A stretch of 64,000 nt of DNA from Candidatus Gracilibacteria bacterium GN02-873 (GTDB lineage Bacteria; Patescibacteriota; Gracilibacteria; BD1-5; UBA2023). This document shows positions 15,552-25,346 of the stretch, piece after piece. The translations under genes and the position numbers were made by a program. The stretch covers positions 62,001 to 126,000 of the forward strand of contig MORC01000001.1 of the NCBI GenBank assembly GCA_003260345.1, written 5' to 3'. The notes beneath the pieces were generated by a model. That model was given only the letters and a program-made list of their open reading frames with translations. It did no database searches and was not told the origin of the DNA. How positions within the stretch are numbered: the first letter of the stretch is position 1; the number at the start of each line of letters is the position of its first letter.

Positions 15552-18500
15552 ATGAAAAAACAGACAGCAGAGTCTCGTTCTACTAGAATGAGCGCCCGTC
15601 TGGGAAGTATGGCAATGATCGCCGCAGTTATGGCATCGCCAATTCTTTCTAACCATGTAACCTATTCAGTATTGGCTGCAGAAAGTGACCCAGTAGTAGC
15701 TGCTCCCGCGACACTAACTCCAGCAGCGCCAGCAGCTATTACAACAGCAAAACCTCAGGTAACACCAATTGATACCACTTCTGGTGTGACTGTAAAAACA
15801 GCTGATGGTTCAGAAGTGAATTATCCAGTATACCTTGATAAAGAAAATAATGTTTTCTATCTTGACGCTCGTGATTTTGGACTTAATACAGAAGATAATC
15901 AGGACGATACTCCAGCAGTAGTAGCAACGCTTCAGGCCGCGAATAATACGATCATTGTTCAGAATGGTCAGGAAACTCGAGGTGTAGCGGTGCAAGTTTC
16001 TGGTGTGGTAAATATTGCCCGTGATGGTGCAGTGCTTGACCACTACGAACTTCGTACATACGCTGATGGACTTGGTCAGAAAGTTCGTGGAGCGACACTC
16101 GCTGGTGTTGCTGATCCAGCAAATATTACTCCTGAAGAATTTAAAAAAATTAGTTATGTAGAAGAAGGCGTAGTACAATATACTGGTTCTGATAACAAAA
16201 AACATAACGGAATTATTTTCCCAATTTATCGAAAGGATGGGCTTTTCCAGCAGATTAAAATCGACAAAGAATTGCCTCATGTAAAAGGATTCTTTGGTGA
16301 TGGTCTTGCAACAACAACTATTACAACAAGCCTTGTGCAGTTTGGTGAACCATGGAATCCAAATGAAAACGATACTGATAATCGTGACCATGCAGTGCTT
16401 CTCGTGGAAGATCATGACAATTTCTTTGTGAAAGATTTTTCACTTCGCATCAAGCGTAATGGCGACCTTGATCCAGCCTTTTATATGAAAGGGTTCCCAT
16501 ATCATGGAAAAGTAGATGGTATCCATGTGAGTGATTCTCAGCACGTAACAGTGGATAATGTTGAAGTGACTGGTGCCAATAAGGCTGGTGTGCGATTCAC
16601 ATCAGCATACAATGGTGTGAAAAAACTTAATATTGGTGGAACACTTCGTTCTATTTCTTATTGTGTGGCTGCAAATCTTGCAGGTATAACGCGCCTTAAT
16701 GACAAAGGATGTGGTGACTATACTGATGCTAGCGTGCTTCGCATGATGGAAGGAAACAAGATTACAAACAGTATTTTGTATCAAAACCGTGTAGCGGGTG
16801 TTCAGTTTTCATATCAGAACGGATTTGAAATCAGTAATTCTGTGTCATACGAAAACGGGCATACACGATCTGGTGGAACTGGTTATGGTTTTGCTTCGGA
16901 AGCGGGTTCTATGAACAACAACATCACTTTCCGTAACAACTTCACAAGCCACAACTACCGTAAGGGTCTTGATATCCACGATGGTGACAATATCCTCATT
17001 GAAAACAATATTTCGCATGGTGACCGTTTGCTTGGTATTTCTGTGTACAATCGTACTTTCAAAATGGAAAATGTAACGATTCGAAATAACACCGTTTTCC
17101 AGGATACACACAATCGTCTGGAGCGCGATGATTTGCATCTCAATGGGGCATTTGACCCTCATGGAGACTATCTTCAGTTTGAAGCGATTCATTTGCAGAC
17201 AAACGAAAAGGCTCGTCGCCTTAGCACAGATGGTTCACGAGGTCACTTTGAAATCAGTGGCAACACGATTCGCGGACTTGATGAATCAGGAAACACGCAT
17301 GACGGAAAATCATACATTTCCAATGCGATGTTGGTTCGTATGCAGGAACCATACCTTGATTATGAGCTCATCATCGATAACAATGATATCTCAGGAGTTT
17401 CTGCAAGCAATATTTTTAAAATCATCAACAGCGCTCTTGATGGGCAGCAACTTGGGCGAGAATTCCAAAAAGATTTTAGCAAATTCTCCACTGGTATTGG
17501 ATACGGTTCTGGTGATATCCGCATTACTAACAACACAGTAAATGTTGATCGTATCGTTGCGGAAGTAGGAAAATATGCTCCAATCAATATTTCTGAAACA
17601 ACACGAAATGTTGGCCTAATGACTACTGATGGAAAAAGAATCGAAATGGGACAGAACAAATTCCATGGTTCTCTCAAATTCAATAACAACAACATCAAAT
17701 TCAAAGAATCAGTAATTGGTAATTCATCAAATCAAGAATCAGTGATTTCGATCCATACAAATGCCAAAAAAATCGAAATGACTGGTAACGCGATTGATAT
17801 GGGGAAAATCGTATCAGCACACACCACGCTCAAACCTCTTATCAATGTAACTGGTTTGACGGGGCATACCGTGCAACCGAAAGGAAATGGTTATACAATC
17901 AACACAGGTACAGAGCCAGGGAACCTCCCATCAATGCTTCGCTCAACTCAGCCGTTTGTATTTGCGGGAAACAAAATCATGGTAGATAGCGTAGATCTTA
18001 CGCCAGCTGCGGCAGCGAAGCCACTTCAGGTATTGTCGAGTCAGTTCACGCTTCGCTATGCTCGTGACAATGAATTTATTGCCAAAAATCCGCTTAACCT
18101 CGCAACTTCAACAGATGGAATGGATGCATATGAAGATGCAAAATACAGTGCTGATGTAACGGCTACAGCGGACACTCTTAAGGATGATGCTCGTACAAAC
18201 TTTGCTCCAATCCGTATGGCCGAAGAAACGACAGAAGATTCTTCAAAAGAACTTCCTGTTCGTACGACAGCAATCGTTGATGAGAATCTTCCACTCGGAC
18301 AGACAGTTGAAGACAAGCCTCTTGCCAATGTCTCAGTAGCTCGCAAAGTCGGTAAGGCCGCAGTAGATAATACCATTATAAATGCCAAAGGAGGTCGTAA
18401 TGTACTTGATCCATATCCTAATCTCAAAAATAATTACTATAAGCTCGGAAATCTTACAGACGATAAGGACGGACTTTTGCTCGGTGATTATATCGTGTCC

Positions 18501-19538
18501 ACTGGTACATCTGCGGGTAGTGTACTCGAATCAAAGAAAGAAATTGCGATGATTGGGGTAACTATCAACGATCTGACTCGTTACGAAAAAATGCCAGTAG
18601 CACTCAAAGATGCATTTGAAATCGAATACGAAATCGCTAATCCAGATGCTCGTCCAGTAGAACGAACCGTTCGTATTGGTACACTTCGTACTGTGTATGA
18701 TGCTGTCAAGACAGAAGAAGAAATTAATTTTGAAATCACTGAAGAAAAGACTGATACTCTCAAGAAGGGTGAAACACAAATCAAAACGCCAGGTCAAAAG
18801 GGTAAAAAAGAAATCGTATACCGCGATCTCAAAAATGCTAAAACTGGTGCAGTTCTTGAACATACTGCTGCCGTAGAGCGCGTGATCAAAAAGCCAGTGA
18901 CTCAGGTGGTGCTTGTTGGTACAAAAGAGGATACAACAGCCATCGACACAACTAATCTTCAGAATAAAATCACTGAAGCAGAAGCTTCTCTCAATGATCC
19001 AAAAACAGTAGCAGATGCCAACAAAACAGCTCTTCAGAACAAGATTACTGAAGCCAAGGCAGCTCTTGCTGACACAGCAACTCTCACTGTAGCAAAACGT
19101 GATGATCTCGTACGTGAACTCACACAACTCATTGGCCAACTCACAAAGAATGATGGAACAACTCCAACTCCACAACCACAACCACAACCACAACCACAAC
19201 CTCAACCTCAACCACAACCACAACCTCAACCACAACCTCAACCTCAACCACAACCTCAACCACAACCTCAACCTCAACCACAACCACAACCTCAACCACA
19301 ACCTCCTCTTGTGACTCGTTCGTTAAGTGGGCCTGGTGGTCCAGTTTGGGACAGCTTGATTGATGAAAAATATGCTCCAATCTTTGAGACATTCTACAAA
19401 GACGGATGGATCTCAGCTGGAATGGAGTTCTCCAGTCATAAGGATGCGGATGAAGGACGCGGAATTATCCGATACTTCTTGAAGCGTGCAGAAAATGGTC
19501 TCGGATGGAATATCAAGACTTGGAGAAACTTCAAGTAA
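15552..19538 (+). CDS. Giant secreted surface protein: right-handed beta-helix, G5 domain, (PQ)22 stalk
   Basis: A 1,328-residue exported protein. Residues 1 to about 42 form a long signal peptide (AMIAAVMASPILSNH then SVLAAE). After an Ala/Pro-rich linker, residues about 100-820 contain repeated N-x-I-x-x-N-x-I/V steps (ISYCVAA, EISNSVSYENG, IENNISHGD, ISGNTIRGLD) typical of parallel beta-helix (PbH1) carbohydrate-binding or lyase-like folds. Residues about 1045-1122 match a G5 domain (INFEITEEKTDTLKKGE ... VVLVGTK), a cell-wall/glycan adhesion module. A paired helical module (about 1133-1196), 22 Pro-Gln repeats (1207-1250) and a 78-residue C-terminal domain follow. No sortase motif or lipobox is seen. 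It has a strong promoter and a terminator, is monocistronic and has no TGA codon in 1,328 codons. An attachment or glycan-binding role toward a host cell is likely. Confidence 0.85.
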   Translation: MKKQTAESRSTRMSARLGSMAMIAAVMASPILSNHVTYSVLAAESDPVVAAPATLTPAAPAAITTAKPQVTPIDTTSGVTVKTADGSEVNYPVYLDKENNVFYLDARDFGLNTEDNQDDTPAVVATLQAANNTIIVQNGQETRGVAVQVSGVVNIARDGAVLDHYELRTYADGLGQKVRGATLAGVADPANITPEEFKKISYVEEGVVQYTGSDNKKHNGIIFPIYRKDGLFQQIKIDKELPHVKGFFGDGLATTTITTSLVQFGEPWNPNENDTDNRDHAVLLVEDHDNFFVKDFSLRIKRNGDLDPAFYMKGFPYHGKVDGIHVSDSQHVTVDNVEVTGANKAGVRFTSAYNGVKKLNIGGTLRSISYCVAANLAGITRLNDKGCGDYTDASVLRMMEGNKITNSILYQNRVAGVQFSYQNGFEISNSVSYENGHTRSGGTGYGFASEAGSMNNNITFRNNFTSHNYRKGLDIHDGDNILIENNISHGDRLLGISVYNRTFKMENVTIRNNTVFQDTHNRLERDDLHLNGAFDPHGDYLQFEAIHLQTNEKARRLSTDGSRGHFEISGNTIRGLDESGNTHDGKSYISNAMLVRMQEPYLDYELIIDNNDISGVSASNIFKIINSALDGQQLGREFQKDFSKFSTGIGYGSGDIRITNNTVNVDRIVAEVGKYAPINISETTRNVGLMTTDGKRIEMGQNKFHGSLKFNNNNIKFKESVIGNSSNQESVISIHTNAKKIEMTGNAIDMGKIVSAHTTLKPLINVTGLTGHTVQPKGNGYTINTGTEPGNLPSMLRSTQPFVFAGNKIMVDSVDLTPAAAAKPLQVLSSQFTLRYARDNEFIAKNPLNLATSTDGMDAYEDAKYSADVTATADTLKDDARTNFAPIRMAEETTEDSSKELPVRTTAIVDENLPLGQTVEDKPLANVSVARKVGKAAVDNTIINAKGGRNVLDPYPNLKNNYYKLGNLTDDKDGLLLGDYIVSTGTSAGSVLESKKEIAMIGVTINDLTRYEKMPVALKDAFEIEYEIANPDARPVERTVRIGTLRTVYDAVKTEEEINFEITEEKTDTLKKGETQIKTPGQKGKKEIVYRDLKNAKTGAVLEHTAAVERVIKKPVTQVVLVGTKEDTTAIDTTNLQNKITEAEASLNDPKTVADANKTALQNKITEAKAALADTATLTVAKRDDLVRELTQLIGQLTKNDGTTPTPQPQPQPQPQPQPQPQPQPQPQPQPQPQPQPQPQPQPQPQPQPQPPLVTRSLSGPGGPVWDSLIDEKYAPIFETFYKDGWISAGMEFSSHKDADEGRGIIRYFLKRAENGLGWNIKTWRNFK
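19170..19301 (+). repeat. Pro-Gln hexanucleotide tract, 22 units
   Basis: 132 nt of CCWCAA units (CCA/CCT plus CAA) encode 22 Pro-Gln pairs. CCA and CCT alternate irregularly, which slightly reduces slippage, but the tract is still a likely site of in-frame length change. It forms an extended stalk between the G5/helical part and the C-terminal domain. Confidence 0.95.
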
Positions 19539-19539
19539 T

Positions 19540-19566
19540 AAAAAAGGCGAAAGCCTTTTTTATTTT
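19540..19566 (+). terminator. Terminator of the surface-protein gene
   Basis: Stem AAAAAAGGC-GAAA-GCCTTTTTT then ATTTT, directly after the TAA stop. Confidence 0.9.
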
Positions 19567-19651
19567 GGTGTATTTTTCTTGTAGTATTTTTGTCAGAAAT
19601 TTTTGGAAAAAATGCAAAAATCCCTATAATGAGGGCATCTTAACATTTTTT

Positions 19652-21805
19652 ATGACAACAGAAACAACTCAAAATCTCGATACGGAAAATGAAATTGTTC
19701 TCATTCAGAAACCTGACTATTTGGTAGAAATCGCAGAAATTTTGACGCTCCAAAATTCGCAAGTGGAAACTATTTTGGCACTGACGGCCGAGGGTGCGAC
19801 CGTTCCTTTTATTGCTCGTTATAGAAAGGAAAAAACAGGAAATCTCGATGAAGATCAAATCAGAGATATTTTGAAAGAAAAAACAAGAATCGAAAATTTG
19901 TATGAAGCTAAAAAAACAGCATTAAATGGTATTTTTGAGCAAGGAAAATTAACTGATGAACTGAAAGAAAATATTCTTAAAGCAAAAACTTTGAAGGAAG
20001 TAGAAGATATTTACAAACCATACAAATCAAAGAAAAAAACAAAAGCAATGATTGCAATTGAAAATGGGTTTCAAATTGTGGCTGATGAAATCAAGAAAAA
20101 TAAAAATATTTCTGAAAATGATGAGGTTTTGAAAACTTTGCTTGCTGATTTTTCTTTTTCGGAAATAATTGAGTGAAGTATTGAAATTATTTGAGCAGAA
20201 ATTTCAGCAAATGCTGATTTGAGAGCAGATTTAATTGAAACTTTGAATAAATATTGAGAGATTTCTTCAAAATATAAAACTGAAAAATCTTTGGAAAAAT
20301 TAAATGAAAAAGATCGTGAACAAATCCCAAAATTTGAAATTTATCATGAATTTACAGCTAAAATTTCATACCTGAAACCATATCAAGTTTTGGCTTTAAA
20401 TCGTGGGGAAAACTTGGGAATTTTGAATATTAAAATAGAAAAAACAGAAAAAACTTTTGAGTGAATAGCATTTCATTATGCAAGAATTCTGAAAACAAAA
20501 TATCCTTTTGCAGAGCAACTTTTAGCATGATTTGAAAAATGATATGAAGCACTTTTTTCTTCAGTAGAAAATGAAATCAGGGCGAATTTGTCAGAAGTTT
20601 GAGAAGATGACGCGATCAAAACTTTTCAAACAAATTTGGAAAAACTGTTGATGACAAAGCCAGAATATGGGAAAAATATTTTGGCAGTTGATCCAGGATA
20701 CGCAGCTGGATGTAAAATTGCATTTTTGGATAATCTCTGAAATCCTCAAGATTTTACAAAAATTTATTTACACAAAAAAGATTTGGCAAAAGATATTTTA
20801 CAAAAATTTTTAAAAAAATATTCTCCTGATGTAATAATTGTTTGAAACTGAACTGGAAGCAAAGAAACAGTAGAATTATTACAAGAAATCACTTCAAAAG
20901 ATATTTTTATAGTAAATGAAAGTGGAGCTTCAGTGTATAGTGCCAGTAAAATCGCGCAAGAAGAATTTCCTGATTTGGACAGTTTGGACAGGGGAACTAT
21001 TTCTCTTGGAAGACGATTTATAGATCCACTTTCTGAACTTGTAAAAGTGCCAGTTGGGTCGATTGGAGTTGGTTTGTATCAACATGATGTACCAGCAAAA
21101 AAACTAGAAGAACAACTTGGAAATGTGGTAGAAGATGTTGTGAATGAAATCTGAATTAATGTGAATTCTGCTTCAAGTTATGTTTTGAATTACATTTCTG
21201 GAATTGATAAAAGGCTTGCCAAAAAGATTTTCAATAATCGTCCTTACAAGTCTCGTATTGATTTGAAAAAACAAATGACAGCCAAAACTTATGAACAAGC
21301 TATTGGTTTTTTGAGAATTCCTGAAAGTGAGGAAAAACTTGATAATACGGATATTCATCCCGAACAATATGATTTAGCAAAATTTATAATTGCTGAGTTT
21401 GATGGGGAAAATTTACAAGAATTTTTTGATAAAAATATTGAAAAGTTAAAACAATTGTATGATGATGTAAATATTTGAACATTAGAATTTATTTTGGATT
21501 CTTATAAAAATGCTGGGATTGAAAAAAGAACAATTTCTACTCACAAAAAAGCTTGAATTGCTAAAGATGCTGCTGAAATTAAAGAGTGAGATGTGATTGA
21601 GGGAATTGTGAAAAATGTGGTGGCCTTTGGGGCTTTTGTGGATATTGGTTTGAAAAATGATGGATTGGTGCATATTTCTCAAATCACAGACAGGTTTATT
21701 AAAGATCCAAATGAGGTTTTGGAAGTAGGGCAAGATGTGAAGGTGAAAGTGGTGAGTATTGATGAGAAGAGTGGGAAAGTACAGTTGAGTATGAAGGGGG
21801 TTTAG
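19652..21805 (+). CDS. tex: Tex-family transcription accessory protein with S1 RNA-binding domain
   Basis: A 717-residue RNA-binding protein of the Tex/Spt6-like family. In order: an N-terminal helix-turn-helix part (EGATVPFIARYRKEKTG), a YqgF-like RNase H fold (ILAVDPGYAAGCKIAFLDN, then VGNGTGSKETVELL), the conserved block VNESGASVYSASKIA ... ISLGRRFIDPLSELVK, HhH motifs (NSASSYVLNYISGID), and a C-terminal S1 domain from about residue 645 (EGDVIEGIVKNVVAFGAF). Fourteen in-frame TGA codons are read as Gly, many at conserved glycines (VGNGTG), far more than in neighbouring housekeeping genes. TATAAT lies at 19625-19630. It ends at TAG, showing TAG is a true stop. Confidence 0.95.
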
Positions 21806-21811
21806 GTTAGT

Positions 21812-21839
21812 TTGATTTTTTAGTTTTTATAGATATACT
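21812..21839 (+). promoter_or_regulatory. Promoter of the helicase module
   Basis: TTGATT (21812-21817), 16-nt spacer, TATACT (21834-21839), 34 nt before the ATG at 21874. Confidence 0.65.
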
Positions 21840-21873
21840 AAAATTGTTTTTATATTTTTAAAATTTGTGTTTT

Positions 21874-23967
21874 ATGATTACAGGATTTATAGAAAGGTGG
21901 AGTTGGTTTAATAAGAAAAAACATAATAATCAAGACCTTAACATGAATGATGACGAATCAAATTCTAATTTATTTATTCAAAAAGACATAGAGGAAAATC
22001 AAGAGTTTGTTGATGTTATTTCCGATATTAAGGCCTTTATCAAAAACTATCCAATAGAAGACCAATTTTATTTGATTGATAGGCCTCTGATAGATAAAAA
22101 ATATACATATGATTACCAATGAAAATCTTTAGTTCTATTATCAACAAACTATAAGATATTATGTATTGATTTATGAAAAAATGTTCACAATTCGTTTGAT
22201 GATTATGTTGATGATTTTTGGGAGGATATTTGATCTATTGTAAGTGAATATAATTTTATTAAAACTGTATGAAGAACTAGAACTTTGAATCAATCTGATT
22301 TTATTGTTAAAATAAAAAAAGAGGAGCTTGAAGGGTCTTTTAAAGGGTATAATATAGAAGATTCAAAAATACGGAGAAAGTTAAGAATTATGGTATCTTT
22401 ACTTATTGGTAGTATTAATGATGCTGAAAGAATAGGTAGCGAGGTACCAGTAACCCCCTTAGCAAAAATTAAGCAAAATATTAAATTATTTGATTCTGAA
22501 CAAATACGATTTATTTACAATACTGGAAATAATAAAGTAGTCAAAATACAGTGATTGGCTTGAACATGAAAAACAGAATTACTGTTGCATAAACTGAGAG
22601 AAATATATATTAAGGAAGAAAAAAATAAAATTTTTTTCACTTGTCATAATAAAACATTAGCTAGTGAATTACGAAAAAGAATTCCTACTTTTTTTGATTT
22701 TATGCAAGTAAAAAAACAAATTGATTGGCATAATAGACTTTGGGTAAGCCATGCTTGGTGATCTTCTCAGGATAGTAATTCCGGTTTGTATGCATATCTT
22801 TGTGATTTTTATGATATTCCCTTTTTAAGATATTATCATAATATGACTTATGAAGATATATTTAATGAACTATTGCAATCACTTAATTCTAAGAAGGATA
22901 ATGAGTGAAATGCATTTGAATATGCATTTGATTATATTTTAATTGATGAAAGTCAGGATTTCCCTGATGTTTTTTTCAAGGTTTGTGAAATGGTAACAAA
23001 AAACAAAATTTATATTGCTTGAGATATTTTTCAAAGTATTTTTGATATTTGAATTGATAATAATGCTACTGAGGTTGATTTTGTATTAAATAAGTGTTAT
23101 AGAACTGATCCTAAAACATTAATGTTTGCACATGCTATTTGAATGTGATTATTTGAAGAACAAAAAATTAATTTTTTAGAAGATGATGAATGGGAGAGAT
23201 GTGGTTATATTATAGATAAGAAGACAAATGATACAGATTTGATTTTAAAAAGAGAGCCAATGAGAAGGTTTGATAATATTGATAATTTAAGACCAATTAA
23301 TATAGAATATTCCTTAGAAACTGAGGAAAAGGTTTTGTCTATTATAGACAAACTAAGAAAAACATACTCAGACCTAAGGCCAGAAGATATTTCAATTATA
23401 TTTTTGGATAATAATTATAAAGATGTATCTAAAAATATAGCATCATTAAAATATTTGCTAGAAGAAAAATTTTGATATACTGCAAATAATGCTATCGAAA
23501 CCAAGAGAACAGAAGAGAACACAGTTTTTATAACCAATGCTAATAATGTGAAGTGATTAGAATTTCCTTTTGTAATTTGTATTACCAATTCGATTAATTC
23601 AGATAAACAAGCAAGAAATAGATTGTATACTATGCTTACAAGGTCATTTTTAGAATCATATCTTATCATTAATCAACAAAATGAGTTATCTATAGAAAAT
23701 GAGAAATGACTACATGATTATATAATGAACTGATTTATTAAAACAACAAGATTAAAACCTGAACAAATTCAAAAAATTAGAACTAGAATTAAGGCTAAAG
23801 AGAACTTAAATTTAGAAGATTGTCTTGAGGGGGTATTCAAGGAATTAAAAATATCTAAAGATAAGCAAGAAAAGATTAAAAAACTCGTAACACAAACGTT
23901 TTTTGATAAACCTTTTGATAAAGATATAATAAGTAAGTTTGTTCATGAGTTTGAGAAATATGTTTAA
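21874..23967 (+). CDS. UvrD/RecD-like superfamily 1 helicase with unknown N-terminal domain
   Basis: A 697-residue protein. Residues 1-226 form an N-terminal domain with no sure match (a strand-rich stretch SLVLLSTNYKILCIDLGKN is reminiscent of degenerate nuclease-like domains found on such helicases). The SF1 core follows: Walker A GLAGTGKT at 227-234, motif Ia TCHNKTLASELRKRI, Walker B LIDESQDFP near 357-365, motif III AGDIFQSIF, motif IV CYRTDP, motif V VKGLEFPFV and motif VI YTMLTRS. All three Walker A glycines are TGA codons (22552, 22561, 22567). About 17 TGA codons occur in total. Very AT-rich. It overlaps the next gene by 8 nt. DNA repair is possible, but the pairing and composition suggest an acquired defence-type module. 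Confidence 0.88.
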
Positions 23968-24583
23968 AATTGATAAAATTAAAGAAAAAGAATTCTTCTT
24001 GAATAGAATAAAGGGAAAGTTTGATATTATTATCTTGTTGCTTAATATTTTGGATTATATTTTACTTTTTGGTTTGCATTGTAAAAATCCTATTTGAATT
24101 ATTGAAATTATTAAAAAAAATAAAATGCAAAGGATATTTTTATTTTCAGATAAAAAATATTATTCTATAAATTTTCCTTTTTCAATCAATGATAATAAAA
24201 TATTTTTCGGGTCTGAAGCAATAGATGCTCATCAAATCAGTATTTTGAGAGGTATTTTATTAGAACTCAAAGATCGTAAAAGTATTCAATTTGAAGATCT
24301 TTTTGATATTTTTTATCATAATGAGTTGTCAGATTATAAATGTAGCCGAGATGATATTAATAGACTATTTAATATTTTTTATAATTTATTAATAATGGAT
24401 GATTGATATATTAGATATGATTATGATGAAAAATCTGAAAATTGAAATAAACATCCACTTTGTCACTATGATATTTTTTATTCAAATCAAAATTGAATAA
24501 AAATTTGATTAAATAAAGCAATAAATAAGGATACCTTCATTGACATGATAGATCCGACCACAGATTGTCATTTTTTACAATAG
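23960..24583 (+). CDS. Unknown partner protein of the SF1 helicase
   Basis: A 207-residue protein whose ATG overlaps the last codons of the helicase gene (8 nt), so translation is coupled. It is read through five TGA Gly codons and ends at TAG 24581-24583. The N-terminal 45 residues include one hydrophobic stretch (FDIIILLLNILDYILLFGL) that may be a membrane or buried helix. The middle (AHQISILRGILLELKDRK ... FNIFYNLLIMDDGYIRYDYD) has the helix-helix-helix-wing look of a winged helix-turn-helix. I do not recognise the family; a small wHTH middle component of a multi-protein conflict system is one guess. Composition and UGA use match the helicase, so both arrived or evolved together. Confidence 0.7.
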
Positions 24584-24659
24584 CAAAAATAATAATTATT
24601 AAATAATGTGTAGTTCACTATTTGGTATATAAAAATTTATTAGATAATATTGAGTTACG

Positions 24660-24688
24660 TAAAAAACTAGCCTTCCAGCTAGTTTTTT
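24660..24688. terminator. Bidirectional terminator between helicase module and bcp
   Basis: AAAAAACTAGC / GCTAGTTTTTT with a short CTTCCA loop; T-runs on both strands. It overlaps the bcp stop codon. Confidence 0.9.
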
Positions 24689-25098
24689 AATATATTCGAG
24701 ATTTCTGCTAAAACCCTTTCCGCGTGACCTTTTGCACGAACATTCCGCCATTCTTGCACCACTTCGCCCGTCGCCGAATCTAGCAAAAATGTCGAACGAA
24801 TCGTTCCAATATAGGTTTTTCCATAATTTTTCTTTTCACCGATGGCGCCGAATTTTTCATGCAAAACGCCATCTGGGTCAGAAATTAGCGTGATTCCCAG
24901 GTTGTGCTTGGTACAAAAATTTTCGTGCGACACCTCACTATCCCTAGAAACGCCAAAAATTTCCACACCGAGCGCTTCAAAATCCGCTTTGAGTCGTGTA
25001 AAATCTTGAGCTTCGAGCGTACATCCGGGCGTGTTATCCTTCGGATAAAAATACAAAATCGTATATTGGTGCGTTTGAGAAAGAGGAATTTTTTCCAT
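24679..25098 (-). CDS. bcp: Bcp-type peroxiredoxin
   Basis: A 139-residue thiol peroxidase that reduces H2O2 and organic hydroperoxides. The core has YFYPKDNTPGCTLEAQDF with the peroxidatic Cys (about residue 26) in the TPGCT context; the resolving Cys of many Bcp proteins five residues later is absent, so it may be a 1-Cys form or use the later Cys in NFCTKHN. The conserved Arg follows in the GTIRSTFLLD strand. The N terminus is slightly short against typical Bcp (about 150). It is the last gene of a minus-strand run with folD, and ends in the shared terminator. There is no TGA. Confidence 0.93.
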   Translation of the reverse strand: MEKIPLSQTHQYTILYFYPKDNTPGCTLEAQDFTRLKADFEALGVEIFGVSRDSEVSHENFCTKHNLGITLISDPDGVLHEKFGAIGEKKNYGKTYIGTIRSTFLLDSATGEVVQEWRNVRAKGHAERVLAEISNILKN

Positions 25099-25103
25099 AA
25101 AAT

Positions 25104-25346
25104 TTATAAAAAAATATGAGAAATTGCGTTGCCATGCTTTGCTGCAAAATCAAAAAATTCTTCATCGAGCATTTTTTGAAAATCAATTTCGTTCAGATTA
25201 TCATGCACGATAATATCGTTCTTCGCGTGGCAAATGTGAGAAATTCTATCTGAAAAATGTTCCGCGATTTTGGCGGATTTGGCTTCGTGTTCAGATTTAA
25301 TAGAGGCTTGCAATTCGGGATTTTGCAAAATACGAGAGAGGCTCAT
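25104..25346 (-). CDS. Unknown 80-residue protein between folD and bcp
   Basis: A soluble, mostly helical small protein (LSRILQNPELQASIKSEHEAK), His-rich toward the middle (ISHICHAKNDIIVHD). Its start codon overlaps the folD stop by one base and the bcp start follows 5 nt after its own end, so it is part of a folD-bcp operon. No family recognised. Confidence 0.65.
   Translation of the reverse strand: MSLSRILQNPELQASIKSEHEAKSAKIAEHFSDRISHICHAKNDIIVHDNLNEIDFQKMLDEEFFDFAAKHGNAISHIFL

Noticed and set aside
18531..19301. A 256-codon minus-strand frame rich in Leu/Trp/Arg
   Set aside because: It is a shadow of the G5/PQ part of the surface protein; the repeat gives an artificial open frame.
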